The notes beneath the pieces are model-generated. The model saw nothing but the letters and a program-made list of their open reading frames with translations, had not been told where the DNA came from and did not search any database. DNA of 64,000 bases. It comes from JAWLHU01 sp049325315. GTDB taxonomy: Bacteria; Bacillota; Sulfobacillia; Symbiobacteriales; Symbiobacteriaceae. Position numbers and translations under genes: made by a program. Below, piece after piece: positions 55,255-64,000 of the stretch. The stretch covers positions 1-64,000 of the forward strand of contig JBMONB010000128.1 in NCBI GenBank assembly GCA_049325315.1, given 5' to 3'. Position 1 is the stretch's first letter; every line of letters begins with the position of its first letter.

Positions 55255-56652
55255 TTAGGCGATGCCGGTAGCCATGTACCAGAGAATGCCCACGAGGCCC
55301 GATAGGACCGGAATGACCAGCGAGACGATCATCAGGTCGATATAGGACTCCTTGTGGGTCAGGCCGGTGATGGCGAAGAGGGTGATAACGGCGCCGTTGT
55401 GCGGCATGGTGTCGAAGCCGCCGGAGGAGATGGAGGCGATACGGTGCAGCACCTCGGGGCTGATGTTGGCGGCGTTGGCCCACTCCAGGAACTGCTTGCC
55501 CATGGTCTCCAGGGCGATGGACATGCCGCCCGAGGCGGAGCCGGTGATGCCGGCCAGCAGGTTGACCGAGACCGCCTCGGCGAAGAGCGGGTTGGCCTTC
55601 AGGCCGGCCAGGGCGCCGGAGATGACCGAGAAGCCGGCCAGCGAGGAGATCACGTTGCCGTAGCCCACCTCAGAGGCGGTATTCATGACGGCGAGGAGCG
55701 AGCCGATGGTGCCGTCGTTGGTGGACTGGGCGATCTTGCCCTTGATCTGCTTGTACATGAGGGCGAGAGCGGCCACAATGCCGGTGACCAGCGAGATGAT
55801 CAGCGCCCAGTTGCCGGCAGCCGCCTTCACGGAGGTGACGGCCAGCGGCAGCTTCAGCGCGGTGACCTGGTTCATCATGGCGTTGTCCCAGGTGGGGATC
55901 GACCGGGAAAGGAAGAAGTTGAGGACCAGCACCACAGCCAGCGGCAGGATGGCGAAGAGGGCGGAGGGCAGCGGGGTCTCGTCGATCTTCTTCTCGGGCT
56001 CCTGCTTGGTGTGGTTGCCGTAGCCCTCACCGGCCGCCATCGCCTTCTTGCGACGGTACTCCAGCCAGGTGAGGCCGCCGATCAGCATGATCAGGGCAGC
56101 CAGGATACCGGTGGCCGGAGCGGCCCAGGTGGTGGTGCCGAAGTACTTGATGGGGATGGCGTTCTGGATCTGGGGGGAGCCCGGCAGGGCGGTCATGGTG
56201 AAGGTGAAGGAGCCCAGGGCGATGGAGGCGGGAATCAGCCGCTTGGGGATATTGCCCTCACGGAAGATGGCGGCCGCCAGCGGGTAGACGGCGAAGGCCA
56301 CGACGAAGAGAGAGACGCCGCCATAGGTCAGGATCGCGCAGGAGAGAACGACCGAGATGATGGCGCGGGAGGGGCCGAGCTTGCCGACGATCCAGTGGGC
56401 GATCGCTTTGGCGGCGCCGGTGGCGTCCATGATCTTCCCGAAGACCGCACCGAGCATGAAGAGCGGGAAGAAGGACTTGATGTAGCTGACCATCTTGATC
56501 ATGAACAGTTCCGTGTAGGCGGGCATCACATCCCACCCGGAGAAGGCGGCCGCCAGCAGGGCGAAGACCGGCGCGAACAGGATCACGTTGAAGCCGCGGT
56601 AAGCAAAGTACATGAGACCGACGAGGGACAAGACTATTGCGAGGACCTCCAA
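55255..56652 (-). CDS. GntP-family permease (probable 3-hydroxybutyrate or related hydroxy-acid uptake)
   Basis: This is a 465-residue protein with a TTG start 7 bases after AGGAGGG. About 12 membrane helices and the family's ILTYGGVSLFVVAFAVYPLA, PGSPQIQNA and GNVISSLAGF patterns identify it as a GntP-type proton symporter. It lies 32 bases after the dehydrogenase gene, in one operon controlled by a sigma-54 promoter. That context, with the CoA-transferase across the regulator, favours 3-hydroxybutyrate or a similar acid as substrate; gluconate remains possible. Confidence 0.85.
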   Translation of the reverse strand: MEVLAIVLSLVGLMYFAYRGFNVILFAPVFALLAAAFSGWDVMPAYTELFMIKMVSYIKSFFPLFMLGAVFGKIMDATGAAKAIAHWIVGKLGPSRAIISVVLSCAILTYGGVSLFVVAFAVYPLAAAIFREGNIPKRLIPASIALGSFTFTMTALPGSPQIQNAIPIKYFGTTTWAAPATGILAALIMLIGGLTWLEYRRKKAMAAGEGYGNHTKQEPEKKIDETPLPSALFAILPLAVVLVLNFFLSRSIPTWDNAMMNQVTALKLPLAVTSVKAAAGNWALIISLVTGIVAALALMYKQIKGKIAQSTNDGTIGSLLAVMNTASEVGYGNVISSLAGFSVISGALAGLKANPLFAEAVSVNLLAGITGSASGGMSIALETMGKQFLEWANAANISPEVLHRIASISSGGFDTMPHNGAVITLFAITGLTHKESYIDLMIVSLVIPVLSGLVGILWYMATGIA

Positions 56653-56684
56653 CTTTGAACCCTCCTATCCCACATGTGTTGGAT

Positions 56685-57425
56685 CTAGAGCACGATCCCG
56701 CCGTCCACCGACAGGACGTGACCATTAATAAAGGAAGCGGCCTCCTCAGCCAGGACCAGGTAGGCGTTGGCGATGTCAGAGGGCAGGCCGAGCCGCTTGA
56801 CGGGCGCCTTGTCCTTCATCATCTCGAGGACCTTCTCGGGCATCTTGGCGGTCATGTCGGTCAGAATGAAGCCCGGGGCCACGGCGTTGACGGTGATCCC
56901 CTTGGGCCCCAGCTCCTTGGACAGGGTCAGGGTCATGCCGATAACACCGGCCTTGGTGGCAGCGTAGTTGGTCTGCCCGAAGTTGCCAAACCGCCCGACA
57001 ACCGAGGAGGTGTTGATCACCCGGCCATAGCCCTGGGCGACCATGTGCGGGGCCACCGCCTGGGTGCAGTTAAAGACCCCCTTCAGGTTGACGGCGATCA
57101 CTCGGTCCCACTGGTCTTCGGTCATCTTCATCAGCGTGGCGTCGGCGGTGATGCCGGCGTTGTTGACGAGGATGTCGATCCGCCCAAAGGCGGCCAAAGC
57201 TGCCTCCACCATGGCGTTCACGCTGGCCCGGTCGGTCACGTTCACCCGAACAAAGATGGCCTCGGCCCCCAGCGCCCGCAGGTCGGCCGCCGTCTGCTCG
57301 CCGCCCTCCGCATCGAAGTCGGCCACCACAACCTTGGCGCCTTCCCGAGCAAAGAGCAGGGCGCCATCTCGCCCGATGCCGCGACCGGCGCCGGTGATAA
57401 TCGCCACACGATCCTTCAGTCTCAT
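56685..57425 (-). CDS. Short-chain dehydrogenase/reductase (FabG/3-hydroxybutyrate dehydrogenase type)
   Basis: This is a 246-residue protein. ATG at 57425 (MRLKDRVAIITGAGRGIG) follows GGGAAGGGAG; the longer open frame upstream runs through the promoter and is rejected. The cofactor motif is TGAGRGIG, NNAG is at about residue 88, catalytic Ser is in INTSSVVGRFG and YxxxK is YAATK. It interconverts a 3-hydroxyacyl group and a 3-keto group using NAD(P). With the permease and CoA-transferase, oxidation of an imported hydroxy acid is the likely role; fatty-acid FabG is the alternative. Confidence 0.88.
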   Translation of the reverse strand: MRLKDRVAIITGAGRGIGRDGALLFAREGAKVVVADFDAEGGEQTAADLRALGAEAIFVRVNVTDRASVNAMVEAALAAFGRIDILVNNAGITADATLMKMTEDQWDRVIAVNLKGVFNCTQAVAPHMVAQGYGRVINTSSVVGRFGNFGQTNYAATKAGVIGMTLTLSKELGPKGITVNAVAPGFILTDMTAKMPEKVLEMMKDKAPVKRLGLPSDIANAYLVLAEEAASFINGHVLSVDGGIVL

Positions 57426-57471
57426 TCGCGCTGTCTCCCTTCCCATGAACTCGCTGACGCCCACTCCTGAA

Positions 57472-57486
57472 GCAAGGGCCATGCCA
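57472..57486 (-). promoter_or_regulatory. Sigma-54 promoter for the dehydrogenase-permease operon
   Basis: On the minus strand the bases read TGGCATGGCCCTTGC, an excellent TGGCAY-N5-TTGC (-24/-12) match. It is 47 bases upstream of the dehydrogenase ATG. Confidence 0.85.
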
Positions 57487-57606
57487 ACGCCCCCTTTGGG
57501 TGCGAAAGCATAGGAAATGGCGCTTTGGTGCCACTGATCTCGGCCCAAAATCATCAGGTTTAGATGAGGTGGCCCATGTAATATCTGTGTTGCAGGAGTG
57601 AGACAC

Positions 57607-57697
57607 TGTCGCACTTTGCGACAAAAACTGCGACAGAAGCGACAGTGTCCCAAAATGAGACAGTCTGAGACAGCAAACTGTCGCCACTGTGCGACAG
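57607..57697. promoter_or_regulatory. Palindromic activator-binding cluster
   Basis: TGTCGCACTTTGCGACA (57607-57623) and CTGTCGCCACTGTGCGACAG (57678-57697) are palindromes. Between them are further GCGACA and GAGACA half sites, and GACACTGTCGC/GCGACAGTGTC nest around the first. They lie 120-225 bases upstream of the sigma-54 promoter, the usual enhancer distance, and next to the activator gene's own start. Confidence 0.75.
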
Positions 57698-57714
57698 CAG
57701 GGAGGGGCAGGCCG

Positions 57715-59316
<1,602 letters not shown>

Positions 59317-59356
59317 CCCTGACGAGCGAAGCGAAGTCAGGCCCGGGCGCGGGCCC

Positions 59357-59465
59357 GGGGCACCCCCTCGGCCCTGCGCTCCGTCGCAGACGGGCGCTAG
59401 GGCCGCCCTTGGAGGGCGCCATCGATTGAAACCGCGTGAGGGCGAGAAGCGGTTCGAGAGCCAAG
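59357..59465 (+). repeat. Interspersed palindromic repeat, half copy B1
   Basis: It begins CCGGGGCACCCC, passes through ACGGGCGCTAG and GGCGCCATCGATTGAAACCG, and then loses similarity. It matches the first half of copy A at 18892 in the same orientation. Confidence 0.75.
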
Positions 59466-59538
59466 CCAGGCCGGTCCCGAAGTTGGGGCCGGCCTACGTG
59501 TGCTGATATTGGGCTGACAGCTGTGGTACGGAGCCTCC

Positions 59539-59781
59539 AGAGACTTTGTTTCCTTCCTTAGAGACTTGGTGACCTTCCCCAGAGATTTGGTGACCTTCCC
59601 CAGAGATTTGGTGACCTTCCTTAGAGATTTGGTGACCTTCCTTAGAGATTTGGTAACCTTCCTTAGAGATTTGGTGACCTTCCCCAGAGACTTGGTGACC
59701 TTCCTTAGAGATTTGGTGGCCTTCCTTAGAGACTTGGTGACCTTCCTTAGAGATTTGGTGACCTTCCTTAGAGACTTGGTG
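59539..59781. repeat. Tandem array, about 11.5 units of 21 bp
   Basis: The unit is AGAGAYTTGGTGACCTTCCYY, with starts at 59539, 59560, 59581 and every 21 bases to 59770. Variation is mainly C/T at unit position 6 and the last two bases. Long frames across it on both strands are by-products of the period. Confidence 0.9.
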
Positions 59782-59863
59782 GGGGTCAAGGTCGGGATCA
59801 AGGTCGGCATGGGGAGGGCGAGAGGGAACCGAGAAGCGAAGGCCCCCACAGCCGCCAAGGCGG

Positions 59864-60050
59864 GCGTGGGTACCCCCGTAGAGCCCATTAGCGATGGAGC
59901 CTACGGGCGCTTGGCCTACGAGACTGCCGCCATCGAATGGGGGTGTCGTAGCCCGACTCCGGTACCCGAACGCGGTTTCATTCGATGGCGCCCAATAAGG
60001 GCAGCCTAGCGCCCGTAAGCGAGGGAGCGTAGGGCCGAGGGGGTGCCCAC
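59864..60050 (-). repeat. Interspersed palindromic repeat, copy B2 (complete, inverted)
   Basis: Read on the minus strand it gives GTGGGCACCCCCTCGG, CTTACGGGCGCTAGGCTGCC, GGCGCCATCGAATGAAACCG, GGGCTACGACAC and GTAGGCCAAGCGCCCGTAGG, in the same order and spacing as copy A. It lies opposite half copy B1, so the tandem array is flanked by inverted ends. Confidence 0.8.
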
Positions 60051-60093
60051 GACCGCCGCCGAAAAGGCTGCCCTGAAAGCCGGAGTCGAAGCT

Positions 60094-60108
60094 TGGCATG
60101 GTTCTTGT
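60094..60108 (+). promoter_or_regulatory. Sigma-54 promoter for the CoA-transferase
   Basis: TGGCATGGTTCTTGT matches TGGCAY-N5-TTG with T for the last C. It lies 42 bases upstream of the transferase ATG and shares the TGGCATGG opening with the dehydrogenase promoter. Confidence 0.7.
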
Positions 60109-60149
60109 TATAGCCATACCTCGAGCAACGCTTACGGAGGTATTCTGGC

Positions 60150-61715
60150 ATGAGCAAGGTCATGAGCGTAGAGAAGGCGATCCAGCTAATCCCCGACGGC
60201 GCCACCGTTGCCGTCGAAGGCTTCGTCGGAGCCGGCCACCCCGAAGAGATCACCCTGGCCCTCGAAAAGCGGTTCGTCGAGACCGGCCACCCCCGCAACC
60301 TCACCCTCGTCTACGCCGCCGGCCAGGGTGACGGCAAGGAGAAGGGCCTCAACCACTTCGGCCACGAGGGCATGCTGAAGCGGGTCGTCGGCGGCCACTG
60401 GAACCTCGCCCCCAAGGTCGGCAAACTGGCCGTGGAGAACAAGATCGAGGCCTACAACCTGCCGCAGGGCGTCATCTCCCACCTCTTCCGGGATATCGCC
60501 GCAGGCAAGCCCGGCACCATCCACCACGTGGGGCTGAAGACCTTCGTGGACCCCCGCCTCCAGGGCGGCAAGCTGAACGCCGCCACCACCGAAGACCTCG
60601 TCCGGCTGATCGAGATCGACGGCCGGGAGTACCTCTACTACAAGGCCTTCCCGATCCATGTCGCCCTGATCCGCGGCACCTCGGCCGACGAGTTCGGCAA
60701 CCTCTCCGTGGAGAAGGAGGCGCTCAACCTCGAGATCCTCTCCATGGCCCAGGCGGCCAAGAACTCCGGCGGCGTCGTCATCGCCCAGGTGGAGCGGGTG
60801 GTCGCCCGGGGCACCCTGCACCCCCGCATGGTCCGGGTGCCGGGCATCCTGGTCGATGCGGTGGTCGTCTCCAAGCCCGAGAACCACTGGCAGACCTTTG
60901 GCGAGCAGTACAACCCGGCCTACACCGGCCAGGTGCGGGTGCCGCTCCGGGCGGTGCCTCCCATGGCGCTCGATGAGCGCAAGATCGTCGCCCGTCGTGC
61001 CGCCATGGAGCTGCGGTCGCGGGCCCGGGTCAACCTCGGGATCGGCATGCCGGAAGGCGTGGCCATGGTGGCCAACGAGGAGGGCGTGGGCGATCAGATG
61101 TACCTGACCGTCGAGGCTGGCCCGGTGGGCGGCGTTCCCGCAGGCGGGCTCTCCTTCGGCGCTGCCTTCAACCCGGAGGCGATTGTGGACCAGCCCTACC
61201 AGTTCGACTTCTACGATGGCGGCGGCCTCGACATCGCCTTCCTCGGCATGGCCCAGACCGACGCCAGGGGGAACGTGAACGTCTCCAAGTTCGGGCCGCG
61301 CATCGCCGGCGCCGGCGGGTTCATTAACATCACCCAGACCGCCAAGAAGCTGATCTACTGCGGCACCTTCACCGCCGGCGGAACCAACTTCGAGGTGCGC
61401 GACGGCAAGCTGGTGATCCTCCAGGAGGGCAAGGCGAAGAAGTTCGTCTCGGCTGTGGAGCAGGTCACCTTCTCCGGCGAGTATGCGGTGACGAAGGGGC
61501 AGCCGGTGCTCTATATCACCGAGCGGGCGGTCTTCGAGCTGCGGCCCGAGGGGCTGACCCTGACCGAGATCGCCCCCGGCATCGACCTGCAGCGGGACAT
61601 TCTCGACCAGATGGAGTTCCGGCCGTTGATCGCCGCTGACCTGAAGGAGATGGACCCGGCTATCTTCTACCCGGAGAAGATGGGGCTGACCCTTACCGCC
61701 CAGGCAGGCGACTAG
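60150..61715 (+). CDS. Acetate/3-ketoacid (propionate-type) CoA-transferase, fused alpha-beta form
   Basis: This is a 521-residue protein with ATG 8 bases after GGAGG. The N-terminal half opens SVEKAIQLIPDGATVAVEGF with the glycine loop FVGAGHPEE. The C-terminal half holds the catalytic Glu in LTVEAGPVGGVPAGG, where the acyl-glutamyl thioester forms. It transfers CoA between acyl-CoA and free carboxylic acids, so it would activate acetoacetate or a similar acid made by the adjacent dehydrogenase. It stands alone between a sigma-54 promoter and a terminator. Confidence 0.92.
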   Translation: MSKVMSVEKAIQLIPDGATVAVEGFVGAGHPEEITLALEKRFVETGHPRNLTLVYAAGQGDGKEKGLNHFGHEGMLKRVVGGHWNLAPKVGKLAVENKIEAYNLPQGVISHLFRDIAAGKPGTIHHVGLKTFVDPRLQGGKLNAATTEDLVRLIEIDGREYLYYKAFPIHVALIRGTSADEFGNLSVEKEALNLEILSMAQAAKNSGGVVIAQVERVVARGTLHPRMVRVPGILVDAVVVSKPENHWQTFGEQYNPAYTGQVRVPLRAVPPMALDERKIVARRAAMELRSRARVNLGIGMPEGVAMVANEEGVGDQMYLTVEAGPVGGVPAGGLSFGAAFNPEAIVDQPYQFDFYDGGGLDIAFLGMAQTDARGNVNVSKFGPRIAGAGGFINITQTAKKLIYCGTFTAGGTNFEVRDGKLVILQEGKAKKFVSAVEQVTFSGEYAVTKGQPVLYITERAVFELRPEGLTLTEIAPGIDLQRDILDQMEFRPLIAADLKEMDPAIFYPEKMGLTLTAQAGD

Positions 61716-61736
61716 TCGGGAAACGGAAAAAGGAAG

Positions 61737-61770
61737 GGCCCCGCGCTGCGACTGTTCGCTGCGCGGGGCC
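61737..61770 (+). terminator. Terminator after the CoA-transferase
   Basis: GGCCCCGCGC pairs with GCGCGGGGCC around TGCGACTGTTCGCT, with a short pyrimidine tail CTGTCTGC. Confidence 0.7.
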
Positions 61771-62170
61771 TGTCTGCATAGCGCTGCAGAAGTGGGGATT
61801 CTTGCGTAGAGGTGCGGTTATGCCCTCTGCCACATGAATGGGCGCCCATTCTTTCACGCCGGCGGGGACCAGATTGCCGCCCACAGAGGGTTCCGCTGGA
61901 AATTCCCATTACGCTTCGGGCCGTGTGGGGAGATTCTCGCTCAATCGCTGAAAATCGGGACCAATCAGGCCAATGAGCCACTGTTTTTCGCTTGATTTTC
62001 CCAAACTGCCGCCTCTGAAAGCAAGAACATCGATCTCAGGGGGCGAACAGCCCCTTCATCCACATGATTCCGCGACAAATTCGCTCCCGCATCGAACGGC
62101 ATCCGGGAAAAGATTGCGGAACCCAGGATTTGCTATTGTCCGGGCAGTCTGCGCTCGCATTTCTGACCTC
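61771..62170. other. 400 bases without a supported gene
   Basis: Only short frames lacking ribosome sites are present. A small inverted pair AGGGGGCG.../CGAACAGCCCCTT lies near 62038-62060. I see no promoter or RNA feature here. Confidence 0.6.
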
Positions 62171-63363
62171 CTATACGACCCGCACCCGCAGCGCCCGGAA
62201 GGAGCCGCTCAGCCGGTAGCGCCCCAGGGCGGCGGGAACCAGCAGGGTCATGCCGGCGGCCAGCCGCTCCCGGCCGCCCTCCCAGGCGATCTGGCCCTCG
62301 CCCTCCAGGAGCATGAGCGCCTCGAAGGACTCGGGGGTGGTCTCCTGGGCCCAGTCGCCCTNNNNNNNNNNNNNNNNNNNNNNNNNNNNNNNNNNNNNNN
62401 NNNNNNNNNNNNNNNNNNNNNNNNNNNNNNNNNNNNNNNNNNNNNNNNNNNNNNNNNNNNNGGAACCAGCAGGGTCATGCCGGCGGCCAGCCGCTCCCGG
62501 CCGCCCTCCCAGGCGATCTGGCCCTCGCCCTCCAGGAGCATGAGCGCCTCGAAGGACTCGGGGGTGGTCTCCTGGGCCCAGTCGCCCTCGCAGCGACCCT
62601 GGGCGGTGGTGAAGAAGGGGCAGGTGACCAGGGGCTGCCACTGGTTGGGGGCGGGGAGGGGCGGGTGGACCGGCTCAGGGGTGGCGCCGTAGGAGGCGGC
62701 GGCCAGCGCCTGTTCCACGTGCAGCTCCCGGGGCCTCCCGTCGAGCCCGGGGCGATCGAAGTCGTAGACCCGGTAGGTGGTGTCGGAGGATTGCTGGATC
62801 TCAGCCACCAGCAGGCCGGTGCCAAGGGCGTGGATGGCGCCGGCGGGCACGTAGAGCACATCGCCCGGTCGGACCGCCAGCTCCCGCATCACATCCATGG
62901 TGCGGCCCCGGGCCACCGCCGAACGGAAGGCCTCAGGGGTAACCCCTTCCCGGAGGCCGTAGACCACCCGGGCGCCGGGCTCGGCGTCGAGAATGACCCA
63001 CATCTCGGTCTTGCCCAGCTCGCCGGGCGGCAGGGTGGGGGAGTCGTCGGCCGGATGCACCTGAACCGAGAGGTCATCCTGGGCGTCCAGCAGCTTAAAG
63101 AGCAGTGGGAACTGGCCCGTCTTGGGGTGCAGGCCCCGTGCGCCCACCAGGGCGGCCCCGAACCGTTCGGTCAGCGACTGGATCGTCTCGCCGGCCAGCG
63201 GGCCGTTGGCCACCGGGCTCCGCCCCTGGGGGTGGTCGCTCAGCACCCAGGCTTCGCCAATTGGGCCGTCCGGCAGGTCGCGGAACCAGCGGGCCAACCG
63301 GCGGCCGCCCCAGACCCGCTCCTTGAAGACGGGCGCAAAGATGAGCGGATAGAGCTGCGTCAT
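62171..63363 (-). CDS. manA: Class I mannose-6-phosphate isomerase, interrupted by a false assembly gap
   Basis: Read leftward from ATG 63363 (MTQLYPLIFAPVFKERVWGG), the enzyme interconverts mannose 6-phosphate and fructose 6-phosphate. Zinc-site and active-site motifs are QVHPADD, GKTEMWVIL and VPAGAIHALG. A run of 100 N (62362-62461) splits the C-terminal region. The 127 bases on each side are identical. Deleting the N and one copy restores an uninterrupted frame to the TAG at 62171, about 321 residues from this start and normal for the family. An upstream in-frame ATG pair (to 63402) cannot be excluded as the start. Confidence 0.85.
62235..62361. repeat. 127-bp contig-end overlap, left copy
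   Basis: It is identical to 62462-62588. An artefactual duplication across the N gap, not a biological repeat. Confidence 0.93.
62362..62461. other. Assembly gap of exactly 100 N
   Basis: It is a fixed-length scaffold gap inside manA. Both flanks carry the same 127 bases, so the true gap size is probably negative (an unmerged overlap). Confidence 0.95.
62462..62588. repeat. 127-bp contig-end overlap, right copy
   Basis: It is identical to 62235-62361; see the gap entry. Confidence 0.93.
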
Positions 63364-63451
63364 GTGCGGCATCATCCCTTCGGCGCTTGCTCCCTTCATC
63401 ATACCAATCGTTTCGCATGGAAGGAAGGCTGCTCCACCGAAGGATCGTCCC

Positions 63452-64000
63452 CTAGTGCGGGGTGTCGTACCGGTCCACCACCAGCTTGCCGCGGCTGTCC
63501 AGCCAGGCGGCGAAGACCTCCTCGGGCATCACCCGCTGTCGGGCCAGCTCCGCCTGGAGCCAGTCCTCCGCCAGGCCCGCCTGTCTCAGCCCGTGCTCGA
63601 TCGCCCGCCCCTCCTGCATCACCTGAATGAGCAGGCCCTGGTACTCGGTCGGTACGTGCAGATCGCGCGGCTGGAGCGGCCGGTACTGCGATTTGGGCAG
63701 GACCGACAGCTTGCCGTCGGGCTCCAGCAGGGCAAACTCCACCTCCGCCACGTGGAAGTACCCTGCCTGGCGGAGCATGCTCATCAGTTCCTCGATGTTT
63801 AGCTGGACCCGGTTCAGCTCCCGCTCGTCCACCCGGCCGTTGCGGATCAAGATGGAGGGCTTGTCATCGAGGATGCGGTGCATGGTGCGGCCCTTCATGT
63901 CCAGGAAGTGCATCAGGAGCGCCAGGGCGGTCCAGGCGATCATGCCGACCAGCGGACCGAGGTACTCCCGCTCTATGATCAGGCTGGCGGCGATGGCGCC
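63452..64000 (-). CDS. DUF421/YetF-type membrane protein, C-terminal part (runs off the right edge)
   Basis: 183 residues are visible up to the TAG at 63452, and the frame is open to the window end. After the last membrane helix (MIAWTALALLMHFLDM) comes the soluble YetF-C domain, with RILDDKPSILIRNGRVDERELNR and LNIEELMSMLRQAGYFHVAEVEFALLEPDGKLSVL. These proteins are common in Firmicutes with unclear function. The N-terminal helices are outside the window. Confidence 0.85.
   Translation of the reverse strand, partial: GAIAASLIIEREYLGPLVGMIAWTALALLMHFLDMKGRTMHRILDDKPSILIRNGRVDERELNRVQLNIEELMSMLRQAGYFHVAEVEFALLEPDGKLSVLPKSQYRPLQPRDLHVPTEYQGLLIQVMQEGRAIEHGLRQAGLAEDWLQAELARQRVMPEEVFAAWLDSRGKLVVDRYDTPH

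Noticed and set aside
59539..59781. CRISPR array
   Set aside because: The units abut directly, with no spacers.
59566..60009. Protein of repeated FLRDLVT units
   Set aside because: It is only the second 21-bp array read in frame; it then runs through the interspersed repeat.

Overview
The window comes from a G+C-rich bacterium with Gram-positive gene style. It has strong AGGAGG-type ribosome sites, many TTG and GTG starts, lipobox lipoproteins, and AddAB instead of RecBCD. It also has a clade II (Sec-type) nitrous oxide reductase operon and a sigma-54 circuit. Together these suggest a Symbiobacterium-like, high-GC Firmicute; this is an inference from gene content and no database was searched.

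Layout. 1-6.7 kb is a defence-flavoured block: the 5' end of a DNA2/NAM7-type helicase diverges from an mcrB-mcrC pair, followed by a SEC-C/TPR protein and an unusual amphi-Trp/kinase-C-domain fusion. 6.7-8.1 kb holds a decayed AAA ATPase gene, a 52-bp direct repeat and a winged-helix/nuclease-like protein. 8.2-13.8 kb has a zinc-ribbon membrane protein, an unknown membrane protein and the Trk potassium system (trkH, trkA). 14-26.6 kb carries two double-strand-end nucleases side by side, sbcDC and addBA, separated by a 190-bp palindromic interspersed repeat. 26.6-29.8 kb has a markedly A+T-richer SMC/RloC-like ATPase and an ImmA/IrrE-type peptidase. 29.8-30.7 kb is gene-free, with a 21-bp tandem array and several hairpins. 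30.7-43.7 kb is peptide and amino-acid metabolism: S9 peptidase, phosphoribosyltransferase, M20 amidohydrolase, an oligopeptide ABC transporter without ATPases, and a complete branched-chain amino-acid (Liv) transporter. 43.7-48.4 kb has two PIG-L deacetylases, a Lys-Pro-Gly repeat protein, small unknown proteins and an M14 peptidase. 48.6-55.2 kb is nosZ-nosB-nosD-nosF-nosY-nosL-cytochrome c, a near-continuous operon for reducing N2O to N2. 55.2-61.7 kb appears to be a 3-hydroxybutyrate/short-chain acid module: GntP-type permease, short-chain dehydrogenase, sigma-54 activator and 3-ketoacid CoA-transferase. It has two sigma-54 promoters, a palindromic activator-site cluster and a 700-bp composite repeat structure inserted in it. 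62.1-64 kb has manA, interrupted by a false assembly gap, and the C-terminal part of a DUF421 membrane protein.

How the parts connect. The sigma-54 activator probably drives uptake (permease), oxidation (dehydrogenase) and CoA activation (transferase) of a hydroxy acid. The peptidases and the Opp and Liv transporters fit growth on peptides. The nos operon gives an anaerobic electron sink. McrBC, the helicase and the low-GC ATPase are candidate anti-phage functions. The most notable unexplained DNA is the family of about 190-bp palindromic repeats (one copy at 18.9 kb, two in inverted orientation at 59.4-60.0 kb) and two unrelated tandem arrays that share a 21-bp period.
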